Positions 32,130 to 42,882 of a stretch of 51,503 bases of DNA are shown here, piece after piece. The DNA lies in IMG/VR virus record IMGVR_UViG_3300025118_000023, positions 1 to 51,503 of that record. The stretch is one strand, 5' to 3'. The number at the start of each line of letters is the position of its first letter. Position 1 is the stretch's first letter. This DNA comes from a virus. The notes below the pieces were generated by a model. The model had not been told where the DNA came from, did no database searches, and worked only from the letters and a program-made list of their open reading frames with translations. A program made the translations under genes and the position numbers.

Positions 32130-32972
32130 TTAACCTATCAGATCGAATGGTGGAGTCTCATAAGTATTAGACATTTTCTCCATTATGGCGTCTAATTCCT
32201 TTTGTCCATCCTCATAAATCTCTCTACCATTAAGTTCTATTCCACCTGGAAGTTTAACGCCTTGAAATTTAATAAGATTTTGTCCCCATTGTTTCTTAAG
32301 AAGAGCAGTTACATATATTTTTAAGAATGAATCATTCCAAACCTTATAGAAATCATTAGGATCTAATGCCCTGTAACAATCAACAACCAAATAATCATCC
32401 ACACTAGCTTCTGTCCAGTCCATATCAATATACAATCTATCTTGACGTTGGTTAAACCTAACCATTTTCAATGGATTTAGAAGCCAATCAATATCTTCCA
32501 TTTTAGTTTTCACCATATCATAAGATAACAATTCAATGGAATCAAAATAATAGATATCATTCAAGAAAATTTGATATTTGATATTAAACAAACTAGATCC
32601 AATAGTAGAAGAACCACTAAGTCGGAAAAGTTTATTAATTCCTATAATTGAAGAAGGTATTTGAACATAATTAGCATTCTCATACCAAGAGAAATTAGTC
32701 GAAACTCCAACAATTGAAGAACTGGCTGTTTCTGTTGATATGCCCGTTCCACCCGAACCTTGTGCCCTACCTCTATCAATCATTTCTTGTGTGACTTGGA
32801 TTTTCAAATAAGTTTGAATAACCCCATCAAAATGCCGTTCCTGAAAATACTGAACAGCATCATCAATAATATCATCGACTTGTTCATCAGCAACATTAAT
32901 CTCCAAGACAGGAGCGCCAAGTTTTCTCTTAGCGTAATCTATTAGTTCTGATCTTGAAGTTGGTTGCGCCAT
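32130..32972 (-). CDS. 13: Neck protein gp13
   Basis: gp13 is a neck (head completion) protein that binds the portal side and gp14. The 280 residues (T4: 309) start MAQPTSRSELIDYAKRKLGA, continue PVLEINVADEQVDDIIDDAV and QYFQERHFDGVIQTYLKIQV, and contain KLFRLSGSSTIGSSLFNIKY and WTEASVDDYLVVDCYRALDP with LKKQWGQNLIKFQGVKLPGG. These are the typical blocks of marine gp13. AGGGAAAG lies upstream of the ATG. Confidence 0.95.
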   Translation of the reverse strand: MAQPTSRSELIDYAKRKLGAPVLEINVADEQVDDIIDDAVQYFQERHFDGVIQTYLKIQVTQEMIDRGRAQGSGGTGISTETASSSIVGVSTNFSWYENANYVQIPSSIIGINKLFRLSGSSTIGSSLFNIKYQIFLNDIYYFDSIELLSYDMVKTKMEDIDWLLNPLKMVRFNQRQDRLYIDMDWTEASVDDYLVVDCYRALDPNDFYKVWNDSFLKIYVTALLKKQWGQNLIKFQGVKLPGGIELNGREIYEDGQKELDAIMEKMSNTYETPPFDLIG

Positions 32973-32991
32973 TTTTAGTCTTTCCCTGTTA

Positions 32992-33216
32992 TTATTTATT
33001 TTTTAATAATTCAGTTAGTAATGATTTAATTTCATCAATATCTGATTTTACTTCAGATAGATCCCTCTCCATCTGATGATTCTTCTCTTTCTCTTCATTT
33101 ATCGTTTTAATACGACTAATGTAAGCATTGTAAGAAGTTGCATCAGTGTTAACAATTGCTTGGGTTTGATCATCTCGACACAATTCAGGACGACCCTCTA
33201 CTTTAATATAACTCAT
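32992..33216 (-). CDS. Small coiled-coil protein (74 aa)
   Basis: Begins MSYIKVEGRPELCRDDQTQA (ATG at 33216; an in-frame TTG at 33231 is less likely because it lies inside the preceding gene). The C-terminal half is a coiled coil (MERDLSEVKSDIDEIKSLLT). I recall very similar small proteins starting MSY-KVEG in T4-like marine phages next to gp13. Role unknown, perhaps a virion or assembly factor. Confidence 0.7.
   Translation of the reverse strand: MSYIKVEGRPELCRDDQTQAIVNTDATSYNAYISRIKTINEEKEKNHQMERDLSEVKSDIDEIKSLLTELLKNK
32993..33000 (-). promoter_or_regulatory. Late-type promoter AATAAATA
   Basis: AATAAATA 21 bases upstream of gp13, overlapping the stop of the 74-aa gene. Confidence 0.4.
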
Positions 33217-33217
33217 A

Positions 33218-36200
33218 TTATGCGAGAGCAATTGACCTAAAATCTTTAATCCTAGGTGGAGTAGCTTGATTAGTTGAAGTCATAATTATCTTAATATCAA
33301 AAGCAGTAAATGGTCTAAGATTACTTACATAGAATTCATGATCCCTAAATTCATCATTTTTAGTAGATGGAATAAGAGTATTTGAAGTTCCATTATTGTT
33401 GACAGGATTAACGGTAACACCATATGCGTCAACGTTGCCATATCCAGGGAATAACGTGTAAGTATTCTCAATATTAAAGTCATCCCCATCATAAGTTCTA
33501 TAAAGAACTCTCACGTCAGATTGATCTGGCTTATTAATAGCCATTAGTGTTTTAATTGCAGTTGATGGATTCTCAAGAATAATCTTCTTAGAAACATAAA
33601 TCGCAGAATGTGGATCACCAGATACTTTGTTAACAGAACCATCAGAAGCAAAGTTATTCACTGGATTGTTAACTCTATTTGATGTAAGAATCGCACTGAT
33701 TCTATCAGTATCAATCATTGGCGAGATGTTAGGATCAAGAGTCTCAAGTTGTAATTGTATTGTCATTGATCTCTTGTCTGGAAGATTTCCATTCCAAGCA
33801 TTCTCATTTACCCTAGATCCAACCAATCTAGGTGCTAATAGTGTATTTGGTTCTCCAAGAGTTATGCCAACATATCCTAGATCAGTGAAATCAACTTCCG
33901 TACCATCAATACTCTGACCAGAAATAGATCTCAATTTCGCCTTAAGAATAGTATCTTTTGGTACAACAGTTTGGATATTTGGAGTAATTGTTTCATATTG
34001 AATGTTTTGAGAAGCAGTAACATTCTTACCTCCAGTAACCCTACGCTCATTAAAGAACAACTCAGGCATCGTAGAAGCTGAAGTTCTATTAACTCCAGAA
34101 GTATTCATCCCAACATTAATTACATAATCATCAAGAGTTATTGGTCTAGTTGAAGTTGCAGCTGGACTATAGAGATAATGTGTTTTATTAATCCTCCGCA
34201 AAGATACTCCAGAAACTTCATACTTATAAATCTTCGATCCAGATGGATGAGAAGTTATCCTACTCGCATCAACACCTCTAGATGATATACCAGTTAATAC
34301 GTTTCCAGTGACTCCAGTATAAGAAATAATTTCACCATCTATAGATGCATATCCTGGATTACTAGTAGCAACAGAAACATTTTCAAATGTCTTAAATTCT
34401 GTGGCATTGGTAACCGTAAGATTAGTTGTTGATACTTGAGTCATATCAACTAAAATATTCGTTGGTGCCTTATCTGATTGAACATTCTCAACAACAACAT
34501 AATTTTTAGTAGAATGCATAGAATGATTTCTATGATTCACCTTAAATTGAGTTCCATTATGTAAGGTGTCTACAGTAAGACTAGCAACACTATTTCCAAC
34601 AATAGTACTTCCAATACCAGCAGTAACTTCATAACTCAATGTTGATCCTGCACCAGTGGTAAATGTTCCTTGTACTTGATCAAGAACAAGACTTTCAAAT
34701 GCACTTAGAATACCAACAGATATTCTAGATCCTTTACCAAGATTGTTATTTCCAATAGAGGCAATACCAACAACATCACCAACAGAATAATTAGTACCAC
34801 CATCAGTTATGGTAACAGTACTAATACTACCAGCAACAACACCAATTGTCGCTTTAGCTCCTGATCCATCACCTGTAACCGTTGTTAATGCGATGCCAGT
34901 GTATGCGTAACTACCAGAACTTGGAGTATACCCAACTCCACTGTTTACGATACTCACACCGGATGTCCCACTAAGGACAGAACCATTAATTTCAGCAACT
35001 ATTCCAGTAGCATCGGAATTTCCTTGAGAAATACTTGTTCCGGCTGAAATAATAGATGCATAAGAGGCAGAGAATGTAGAACCTAATCCTACAGTTGCCT
35101 TTTTAGAGAACGTCTCAATTGGATTATTTCTCAAATTAATAATTTGATCATTTCCAAGAGCAAGAACCGGACTTACAAAATCAACAAGTGCTGGTGTATT
35201 TGTAACAAATTCTGCCTTATATACAGTCATCTTAAGATCTTCTAATTGACTTGGAGTCCATGTAGAAGCATTCTGGGATTTAAATAATGATCCCAATAAA
35301 GGTTGTTGAGAAACAATTGTTTGATTTGTATTAGGTGATGATGCAGAATTAGTTAATGTTCCAGTTTGATCAGTTTCCCCCATTCTGGAAATCCAAACAC
35401 CATACTTAGTGGAATTGGAAAGAAGAACAAATGCATATTCTTTATCTGGTTCCAAATAAACAGGTGAAGGGAATGTGAATGATGTAGGTATTGTAGCATC
35501 CTGAGAAATTTCAACATTACCTGGATCAAGTGTTACAGAACTAAATGGTAAGATAAGTTTTCCTGGAATTCCTTGATCCAGATTCCTGATCTCACATCTT
35601 ACTGGAATGCCATTATCATCTTTATGTGCGAAGAATACATCAATATGAGTAAGAGTTACGCCATTTTCCTCTTCAACTATAAAGGATTGTGCTAAAGGAT
35701 CACTTCCAGTATAACCACACTTCGCTTTCAAATAGTTAGTATCATATGCCTGGTGTGGATTAGATCTATGATATGAAGTATAACTTCTATATCCTGCTGC
35801 AGATGCCACCTGTTCAGCCATGGCTCTTGCATTACTGGTCCTAGAACCACCTTGATTGCGGCTCCTACCACTATAACTATACCTACCACCACTTCGACCC
35901 CGGCCACGACTACCGCTGCTTCCACGACCTCCAGCATAATTACTTAAGAATCCTCTATCATATGCATTATGTGATACTGCATTATGGAATGCGGTATAAC
36001 TTCTATATCCATTTGCTGAAGCAACACTTACAGCAAGAGACCTGATATCACGGCGACCACTATTACTACGACCACGACCACCACCTCTACTTCTACGACC
36101 ACGATTATAACTAGCACCTTGACAATTCTCAGCACCAGGTTGTTGTAGAAGGAAATTTAAATCATATGCACTATGTTGTACATCCCGATGATATGCAGTG

Positions 36201-39200
36201 TAACTACTATAACCAAGATGTTGAGCAACCGCTACCGCAATATTTCTACTAGAACATCCACTAGTATTTGGTTTTGGTTTAACTACAGTTGGTTGATCTA
36301 TCTGTTCATATGTTGATTGAACATCGGTATCAAAAGTTCTAGCAAAATCATTAGTTTCTTCATAAGATTTTTGCGTTATTTCTGCATTTCTTATAAGATT
36401 CTGATACCTATCTTTATTATGAAGAGTTCCAGCAGCTTCAAAGTTTGTTGTTGCCTTAGATACCAAAGATGATGGTGGATTTAATCCATATGGATCACTA
36501 GTTACTACAAATGTTTTTATACCAGTAGTAAATGCTGGATTTCCTGTTCCAGTTGGAGTTGGTACAAACATTGTACCAGTAATTTGTCCATTTTCATCTG
36601 TGATTAATCTAATATCCTTGACTGTAGCCTCTGAACCACTACTAAGACCTTTTAAAGTCATACCAACTATCGCCTTACCATAAAAATCTGACATTCCAGC
36701 TTTGGAAAGTGATGCAGTATCAAGATTCAAGAAAGTACTTGTTGATGCATAAGTATCTGCAAGTTCTTGACTAGTATCATATGGATTCATCGCATAAGTT
36801 GTTGCTGGATCTAAGAAATTACCACTTTTATGATTTAACTTAGCTAATCTAAACCTAATTGCTTGATCTCCACCATTAGCACTTGGGTTAATAAGAGCTG
36901 TTGTTCCATCTCCGGCTACAAATCCTTCTACAGTTTCTCCTGGGAAGAAAGCTCCAGAAGTCATGGTTATTTCCAAAAGTTTTGGAGTACACCATCTGGT
37001 CATTTCCTTCTTATCGAAGAAAATATGCATAACTGTATTTGGTCTTAAACTCTTACCAATAAATTCAATATTTCTAGATCTCATATAAGAGATAATTTCA
37101 GTATTAATTAATATCTCATTTGTAATAACAGTATCAAGTTTAACACTTACCTTATCAGCTACACCTGTTCTTGACTTACTACCTTGTTCATCTACCTTAG
37201 TTGATGTAGTTGTTTGTGTATAACTACCACTATTTGCAACATAGTTATTACCATCAGCAAGTAGACTAGATCCAGGCGCAATACCAGACTTTGTTTCTGT
37301 AACGGTTTGGGGATCATGCTGTGTTCTACCAGTAACAATTTCCTCCCATATACCCCATTGAATTGGTCCTAAACCAGTTTGTTCATCAATACCAAGTCTA
37401 GCAATAGTTGCAGCATAATCTCCTTCTAAATTGGTATTATGTGTTTCCAGAATCTTCACATCAATCCAAACATCCGAAGAAGGATTAAGTTCTACTGTAC
37501 CGATAAATTGTGTGATAAGGAAAGGAGTTACACCTTCGACTCTAGTAGCATATGGATTCTTGAAATATTCAACAGTACTATAATTTAAAGTTATCAAATC
37601 CCCAGTTTTTTGGGTATTTGGATCATTCATATTATAGATATTTTCATCATCATATAAAGTTTCTCCAAGACTAGGAGACGAAAGTTGTAAATCAAGAGCA
37701 GTAGTATAATGAGGAGGCCTTAATTCATTATTAAATGTATCAATTGAACATCTTGAATCAAGAGCGTATGTATTCTGAGCTTTATGATCTCCAAAGTTAT
37801 CTACAAGGAATCCATTTTTATATCTCTCAAGTCCATTAGTATCCTTAATTTGCAGATTTGCAGTCTCATTCTCAAGAAGAGATAACGCTGTATAATACTC
37901 TAGATTAGAAAGCCTTGTTTCCAACCTACCAATATCTTTCATCGTATAACGTCTATGCTGCGTTCGTTTGAATTTAATATCAGCAACATCATAAACGTAA
38001 GGTGGAAGAATTGCCGTTGCAACGTCTAATGCATTATCAATTTTGGGAGGAACACGAGGATTTAAAGAAGGAGCTCCTTTAGATACTTGAACAACCCCGT
38101 TTTTGCCCATAAAGATTCTATCAATCCTTCCAAGGAAGTAACTATAATCAAGTAAAAGATTTTCATCAGAAACTATGATATTAGTTGGGGAAGTTGATGT
38201 AACAGCAAATGATCTTGAATCAAAATCAAAAGGAGAATCTGTAGAAGATGTATTATAATCCGCTACTCTTGGTCGTATGTCAATAAAATCACTGACCCTT
38301 CTTCCATCAAACTTAGCAACATCTTTCTTATATGACTGTCTACTATAACTATTACTTGTAAAGATATCCCCAGTATCTGAAGTCTCAACATACTCTGCCT
38401 GATAAACAAATGTTAACCTTCTACTTGGTTCAGCAACCCCATCCTTTCTAATTACCCTAGCATAATCATAATATTCACCCCTCTGTCCATTATCAAACAA
38501 GAAATAATTAGTAACATCATTTGCACCAGTATCAACTTGAGTTATTGATGCTTCTATTGCAGATTCATCACTGGTGATAATCTCTCCTGCGACGAATTTT
38601 TGGTCATTCGCATATACAAAATTAATTGTAGTACTAGATGCTTTCTTAATAATAGTAGCACAAGCTCTACTTGTAGAACCAGTAATTTTTTCACCAATAA
38701 TATAATCATTAGCACTACTTGATGGACTCAAAATAGAAGTTAATGTAAGTGTTGGAAGTGCTGCGTCAGCAGTATCAAAGGATTCAAATACTCCCAAAAC
38801 TCTTGTTACATCAGCAGTATTCAAACATATTTCTCTATCATGAATTCTAGTTCCATAAACAGTATTATATGTCAATCCATCCTGTTTAACACCAACACCT
38901 GTTGCAGAAGATCCAGATTCAGCATACTTGGACCTATTGATTGTAAGAATACCAGCCCTTTGATTTCTTTTCTCTTTTTGGGTGACATTCTGATTAATTT
39001 GAGTGGTAGTTAAAACAACAGGAGTAGCAGTTACTTTTGTTAATCCACTAAAAGTAATAAGACCAGTACTAGAATCTAATGCAAACTGATCTGATGTTAA
39101 CGTTTCTACAGATCCATCTTGATATGTAATTGCATATCTCTCTTCATCAAATCCAGTATAATTAAAATTAGCTTCTGGTGCAGGACTGGTTAGTTGACTT

Positions 39201-41293
39201 GCTGCTACTGATAACCCATCATACTGTTTCCTTATAGTAACAGAAGAATCTCTTAGATTAACACTATCAACATTTGGATAATTTAAAGGAGCTAACAATC
39301 TATTCTCATTGTGAGAAGTAACTCTAGCTACTCCAACTTGAAGATTAGATACTTCAGTAGCACTAGTTGGCAATCCACCTTCACAAACACCAGTAACTGT
39401 AGTTACACCAGTAAGAGTAACTGCGGATCCATCAGAATTTATAGTACTAACTTTAGCAAAACATTCAGTGTGAATACCAGTTCTATTATAAACTACAACA
39501 GCATTAGCAGTTGAAATTCCAATAAATGTTCCTTTAGTCGATGTAATCGTTGAAATACCTGCATGGTGAGCAGTTATTGTTACTGGTTTACCAAATTCCT
39601 TTCTATCAGAAAGTACAACGTCACAGTTAAATGTTTTTCCCGTACCAACAGCTTGGTGTACAGATTTTACATTATCCGAACCAAAACTAGTTGTAAATGC
39701 AACAATCCTACTATCATTAACACCATTAACAGTAATCCTTTCTCCAGGTAAAAACTTACCTTTAACTTGTCCAATGGTAAGTTCTTTATTATTACTTAAG
39801 GCAGAAATCAAATATCCACTAGCTGAACTAGATTGTCCTTCAATAAGAGACGATTTAGCAAGACTTGGGAAATTTTCATTTACCTGAACTTGAGTATAAT
39901 ATTGAGTATCAAAAAGTCTTAATGAGAATTGACTAGAACTATCTACATATTCTTCTTCTGAATTAAAGTCATAAACCCTTGCCACACCTACGGTTTGACC
40001 AGATGAAAGCGAATGAGATGCACCAACCCTAGTATCTTGTAATGTTACATAAGCAGTAGTAACAATACCAACTCCGGGCGAAGCAAAAACTCTATTAACT
40101 TTTACTTGATCACCAAAAGCAAGAGCAATATTTTCCCTTACACCATCAGTAGTTCTTGGTTTACTAATATCTACTAAAGTGTTTTCAAGTTTATCAACTT
40201 CAAATCCCCTAATATACGCCTTTCCTGGGGATATATCATAAACCATCAATCCTTCCGATGGAACATAACCATCACTGGTAGTCTCAGTACTTTGATATAA
40301 TCCAGTATTTCCTTGATTTGAATTTAAAGATTCTCTTACATTAATTCTAAATGGACTAATATAATAATCTCCAGACTCATCATAAGTCCTTCTAGCAAGT
40401 TCTTCTGCAAAAATGTTATAATCAGTTCTTTGTGTAAAGAGTTTTAATTGACCATCTTGAACTCTAGCAAGTTCCACAAAACCCACATCATCTGTATCAT
40501 TAACAGATTTCTTCGCAAAATAAGCTTTTATTTCTAATCTATCTGCACCTGGAGCAGAAAAATTAGGGAATCCAGCAGCATTATCTACTAAATCAGCATC
40601 AATATCAGAATTTACAATTGACTCAGAAACTTCTAAACCAACTCTATACGTTGGAAATGTTCCATACTGATCAAGAATAATGAGTTGTTCGTCAACTCTT
40701 ACAAAATACCCTCTTAAATAATATACCCCTTCTGTAATGCCCATTGCAGAACCAATCTGCGAAGCATTTTCTGTAATTGTTCTAACAACACCTTGATTTA
40801 CTCCAATCGAAGTATTGGAATATGAAATGGTTGTTTTTGCTAAAAGATTCTCAGAATCAAAGAATGTAATAGACTGATTATCAGTAGTACCCGATTTAAT
40901 ATAGGAAACATAAAGTGTAATATTACCCTTGTCAGACTCAGATTCTTTTATAACTTTTTTTACTTCAGCCTGAACACCAGAATCTTCTCCAATAAGTACC
41001 TGGCCAACTAATTGATCTTGATATAATGATATTGGAACTCCTAGAAAATTATCTTCTACTTGAATACAATAAAAATTACTAAAATAACTTAACTGTCCAG
41101 GAATTACATTAGCACCTTCTTTGAACATATGTTGTCCAAAAGAAGACACCTGATTCTGTAACATTGACTGGAGACCAGTCAACTCTCTAGCTTGAACAGG
41201 TTGTCCAGGCTTAAATAGAACTTTATAATAATCCTTTGCAGGATTAAAATCGTCGTAGTACGGAGCTACATTTAAATTTGTTTCCTGAGACAT
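33218..41293 (-). CDS. Giant virion protein with DUF4815-like N-terminus and RG-rich repeats (2,691 aa)
   Basis: The N-terminus (NLNVAPYYDDFNPAKDYYKV and LFKPGQPVQARELTGLQSML) fits DUF4815, found in marine T4-like tail and baseplate proteins. Further blocks include DISPGKAYIRGFEVDKL near residue 360, FDGRRVSDFIDIRPRVADYN near 1010 and DPLAQSFIVEEENGV near 1870. Residues about 1678-1861 hold three copies of a GY-SYT-H-AYD motif separated by Arg/Gly/Ser-rich linkers. Later parts carry GYTPSSGSY and NYSVGDVVGI beta repeats. Located between gp8 and gp13, where T4 has gp9-gp12. A baseplate or fibre role is likely; the individual T4 equivalent is not clear. Confidence 0.8.
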   Translation of the reverse strand: MSQETNLNVAPYYDDFNPAKDYYKVLFKPGQPVQARELTGLQSMLQNQVSSFGQHMFKEGANVIPGQLSYFSNFYCIQVEDNFLGVPISLYQDQLVGQVLIGEDSGVQAEVKKVIKESESDKGNITLYVSYIKSGTTDNQSITFFDSENLLAKTTISYSNTSIGVNQGVVRTITENASQIGSAMGITEGVYYLRGYFVRVDEQLIILDQYGTFPTYRVGLEVSESIVNSDIDADLVDNAAGFPNFSAPGADRLEIKAYFAKKSVNDTDDVGFVELARVQDGQLKLFTQRTDYNIFAEELARRTYDESGDYYISPFRINVRESLNSNQGNTGLYQSTETTSDGYVPSEGLMVYDISPGKAYIRGFEVDKLENTLVDISKPRTTDGVRENIALAFGDQVKVNRVFASPGVGIVTTAYVTLQDTRVGASHSLSSGQTVGVARVYDFNSEEEYVDSSSQFSLRLFDTQYYTQVQVNENFPSLAKSSLIEGQSSSASGYLISALSNNKELTIGQVKGKFLPGERITVNGVNDSRIVAFTTSFGSDNVKSVHQAVGTGKTFNCDVVLSDRKEFGKPVTITAHHAGISTITSTKGTFIGISTANAVVVYNRTGIHTECFAKVSTINSDGSAVTLTGVTTVTGVCEGGLPTSATEVSNLQVGVARVTSHNENRLLAPLNYPNVDSVNLRDSSVTIRKQYDGLSVAASQLTSPAPEANFNYTGFDEERYAITYQDGSVETLTSDQFALDSSTGLITFSGLTKVTATPVVLTTTQINQNVTQKEKRNQRAGILTINRSKYAESGSSATGVGVKQDGLTYNTVYGTRIHDREICLNTADVTRVLGVFESFDTADAALPTLTLTSILSPSSSANDYIIGEKITGSTSRACATIIKKASSTTINFVYANDQKFVAGEIITSDESAIEASITQVDTGANDVTNYFLFDNGQRGEYYDYARVIRKDGVAEPSRRLTFVYQAEYVETSDTGDIFTSNSYSRQSYKKDVAKFDGRRVSDFIDIRPRVADYNTSSTDSPFDFDSRSFAVTSTSPTNIIVSDENLLLDYSYFLGRIDRIFMGKNGVVQVSKGAPSLNPRVPPKIDNALDVATAILPPYVYDVADIKFKRTQHRRYTMKDIGRLETRLSNLEYYTALSLLENETANLQIKDTNGLERYKNGFLVDNFGDHKAQNTYALDSRCSIDTFNNELRPPHYTTALDLQLSSPSLGETLYDDENIYNMNDPNTQKTGDLITLNYSTVEYFKNPYATRVEGVTPFLITQFIGTVELNPSSDVWIDVKILETHNTNLEGDYAATIARLGIDEQTGLGPIQWGIWEEIVTGRTQHDPQTVTETKSGIAPGSSLLADGNNYVANSGSYTQTTTSTKVDEQGSKSRTGVADKVSVKLDTVITNEILINTEIISYMRSRNIEFIGKSLRPNTVMHIFFDKKEMTRWCTPKLLEITMTSGAFFPGETVEGFVAGDGTTALINPSANGGDQAIRFRLAKLNHKSGNFLDPATTYAMNPYDTSQELADTYASTSTFLNLDTASLSKAGMSDFYGKAIVGMTLKGLSSGSEATVKDIRLITDENGQITGTMFVPTPTGTGNPAFTTGIKTFVVTSDPYGLNPPSSLVSKATTNFEAAGTLHNKDRYQNLIRNAEITQKSYEETNDFARTFDTDVQSTYEQIDQPTVVKPKPNTSGCSSRNIAVAVAQHLGYSSYTAYHRDVQHSAYDLNFLLQQPGAENCQGASYNRGRRSRGGGRGRSNSGRRDIRSLAVSVASANGYRSYTAFHNAVSHNAYDRGFLSNYAGGRGSSGSRGRGRSGGRYSYSGRSRNQGGSRTSNARAMAEQVASAAGYRSYTSYHRSNPHQAYDTNYLKAKCGYTGSDPLAQSFIVEEENGVTLTHIDVFFAHKDDNGIPVRCEIRNLDQGIPGKLILPFSSVTLDPGNVEISQDATIPTSFTFPSPVYLEPDKEYAFVLLSNSTKYGVWISRMGETDQTGTLTNSASSPNTNQTIVSQQPLLGSLFKSQNASTWTPSQLEDLKMTVYKAEFVTNTPALVDFVSPVLALGNDQIINLRNNPIETFSKKATVGLGSTFSASYASIISAGTSISQGNSDATGIVAEINGSVLSGTSGVSIVNSGVGYTPSSGSYAYTGIALTTVTGDGSGAKATIGVVAGSISTVTITDGGTNYSVGDVVGIASIGNNNLGKGSRISVGILSAFESLVLDQVQGTFTTGAGSTLSYEVTAGIGSTIVGNSVASLTVDTLHNGTQFKVNHRNHSMHSTKNYVVVENVQSDKAPTNILVDMTQVSTTNLTVTNATEFKTFENVSVATSNPGYASIDGEIISYTGVTGNVLTGISSRGVDASRITSHPSGSKIYKYEVSGVSLRRINKTHYLYSPAATSTRPITLDDYVINVGMNTSGVNRTSASTMPELFFNERRVTGGKNVTASQNIQYETITPNIQTVVPKDTILKAKLRSISGQSIDGTEVDFTDLGYVGITLGEPNTLLAPRLVGSRVNENAWNGNLPDKRSMTIQLQLETLDPNISPMIDTDRISAILTSNRVNNPVNNFASDGSVNKVSGDPHSAIYVSKKIILENPSTAIKTLMAINKPDQSDVRVLYRTYDGDDFNIENTYTLFPGYGNVDAYGVTVNPVNNNGTSNTLIPSTKNDEFRDHEFYVSNLRPFTAFDIKIIMTSTNQATPPRIKDFRSIALA
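35712..36260. repeat. Three coding repeats with RG-rich linkers
   Basis: Repeat units at about 36140-36260, 35930-36050 and 35712-35840 encode AVAQHLGYSSYTAYHRDVQH, SVASANGYRSYTAFHNAVSH and EQVASAAGYRSYTSYHRSNP, each followed by AYD and a helix with FL or YL. Linkers are RGRRSRGGGRGRSNSGRR and a similar, longer Arg/Gly/Ser stretch. Confidence 0.9.
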
Positions 41294-41297
41294 AATT

Positions 41298-42830
41298 TTA
41301 GAACTCTAAAATAACCTTGATTTCTTCTTTTTGGCTGGATGATCTGGTGATGGATGGTCGATTATCGACGTAGATAATGTCTCCAGAATATTTTTTCACT
41401 TCGGGATTGGATACACCATCAGTAAATTCCTGCCCAAGGTAATATGTTTTATTATTTATTACGGTTGAGACACCGCTGTAAGTTGTATGGATACCTAAAT
41501 TGGTAGATCCACCAACGATAGTTACAGATCCACCTGTTGGAGGACTAGATGTAAACTCTAATAGTTCATAACCAAATTTAGGATCAACTCCAGTTGTTGC
41601 AGAAGTAGCAACTCTCTTATCTTGCCAATATTTTAGAACTCCGGTTGTTGCATCCCAAGATACAACTCTACCAACAGCTGTAGAACCAACTCCTACAGTT
41701 TGTGTAATTGTGGTATTTGCAGTAAAAGTAACTCCAGATACAGAAGATATATCAAGTTTCAACGCAGAAAGAGTAGAAGCTTGAGAAGAAGTTAATTTAT
41801 CAGTAGATCCATATACTTGAGGACCTTTTACTATACCAATTCTAGAGAAAACGTTGCCAGTAATAAAATCTGGATTAGTATCACTATTCTCTAATTTACT
41901 ATAAACCATAATTCTATTGGCGCCCAATTCATCATAAACATTTGCGCCATGTCCACCAGTTGGTGGAATGATTACATTAAACACTGCGGGTGTAGTACCA
42001 TTTAAACCAGCAGCTGCCATATCAACTGTACCATAAGTGTATCCAGTCCCACCATCAGAAACAGCTATGGACTGAACTTTACCATCTGGATTTACAGTAA
42101 CTGAAGCTTTTGCGCCATTTCCATCACCTTTAATAGAAATTCCTGTATAAGTTCCAGCAGTACCATAACCAACTCCTCTGTTAGTTATAGTAACAACTTT
42201 AAGTTGCCCACTAGTTGCTGCATTATCTCTTACTGTAGCAACATCAGTATTTGTTGACCAATCAACAGGAAGAGGGGTGAAATGATCCGTTTGGAATTTA
42301 ATAATATCATTTGGTTTGATAGTAAAAAGATACTTCCAAATATATCCATCAGATCCAGCAGCTCTAGGCTCTAAATCAACAAATGTTGGTTCATTTAAAG
42401 ACTGCCTGCCACTAATATTATCTGGATCTGTTCCATTATGTAAACAAATGTAAACACGATAATCTGAGTTTACAACAAAATACCTGGCCTCATATAAATG
42501 AGTAGAACCTGAGACATTAGATGGATTTGATCGACTGTAATCATGTCGATACATATCATACACAGTACCCGAAGTCCATGTATATCGTCTCACAACTTGC
42601 GCAACATTGGCAGATTGCAATCTAGACATAGACAACATCGTATCCCAATAATCATTATCCTCCAAAAGATTATCTTTAGGAGCTGGGGGTGTGGTATTCC
42701 ATGTTGATACCGTTTCTGTTGGTGTCGTCAAACCAACCCACACATAATATGAGTTCACATCAGAAGAAATTCCCGATATAAAGTTATTCGCGTTCAAAAT
42801 ACGAAGCTTATCAGTTATAATCGAAGCCAT
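41298..42830 (-). CDS. 8: Baseplate wedge protein gp8
   Basis: gp8 is a dimeric baseplate wedge subunit. The 510 residues (T4: 334) start MASIITDKLRILNANNFISG and contain YYVWVGLTTPTETVSTWNTT, DYWDTMLSMSRLQSANVAQV and VVRRYTWTSGTVYDMYRHDY, then a domain GSDGYIWKYLFTIKPNDIIK, all typical of marine gp8. The middle carries beta repeats (ITNRGVGYGTAGTY and VSDGGTGYTYGTV), which partly explain the larger size. It is followed 4 bases later by the giant DUF4815-like gene. Confidence 0.9.
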   Translation of the reverse strand: MASIITDKLRILNANNFISGISSDVNSYYVWVGLTTPTETVSTWNTTPPAPKDNLLEDNDYWDTMLSMSRLQSANVAQVVRRYTWTSGTVYDMYRHDYSRSNPSNVSGSTHLYEARYFVVNSDYRVYICLHNGTDPDNISGRQSLNEPTFVDLEPRAAGSDGYIWKYLFTIKPNDIIKFQTDHFTPLPVDWSTNTDVATVRDNAATSGQLKVVTITNRGVGYGTAGTYTGISIKGDGNGAKASVTVNPDGKVQSIAVSDGGTGYTYGTVDMAAAGLNGTTPAVFNVIIPPTGGHGANVYDELGANRIMVYSKLENSDTNPDFITGNVFSRIGIVKGPQVYGSTDKLTSSQASTLSALKLDISSVSGVTFTANTTITQTVGVGSTAVGRVVSWDATTGVLKYWQDKRVATSATTGVDPKFGYELLEFTSSPPTGGSVTIVGGSTNLGIHTTYSGVSTVINNKTYYLGQEFTDGVSNPEVKKYSGDIIYVDNRPSITRSSSQKEEIKVILEF

Positions 42831-42859
42831 CGATACTTAGCTTAAGGTACTATTCTCTT

Positions 42860-42867
42860 TATTTATC
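42860..42867 (-). promoter_or_regulatory. Late promoter GATAAATA
   Basis: One base from consensus, 30 bases upstream of gp8, in the 52-bp gap after the giant gene. Confidence 0.6.
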
Positions 42868-42882
42868 AGAGATTTATGTGTG

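Noticed and set aside
39311-39751. Plus-strand ORFs with Ser/Asn/Thr-rich sequence
   Set aside because: Shadows of the giant DUF4815-like gene; no ribosome site or promoter, and low-complexity translation.
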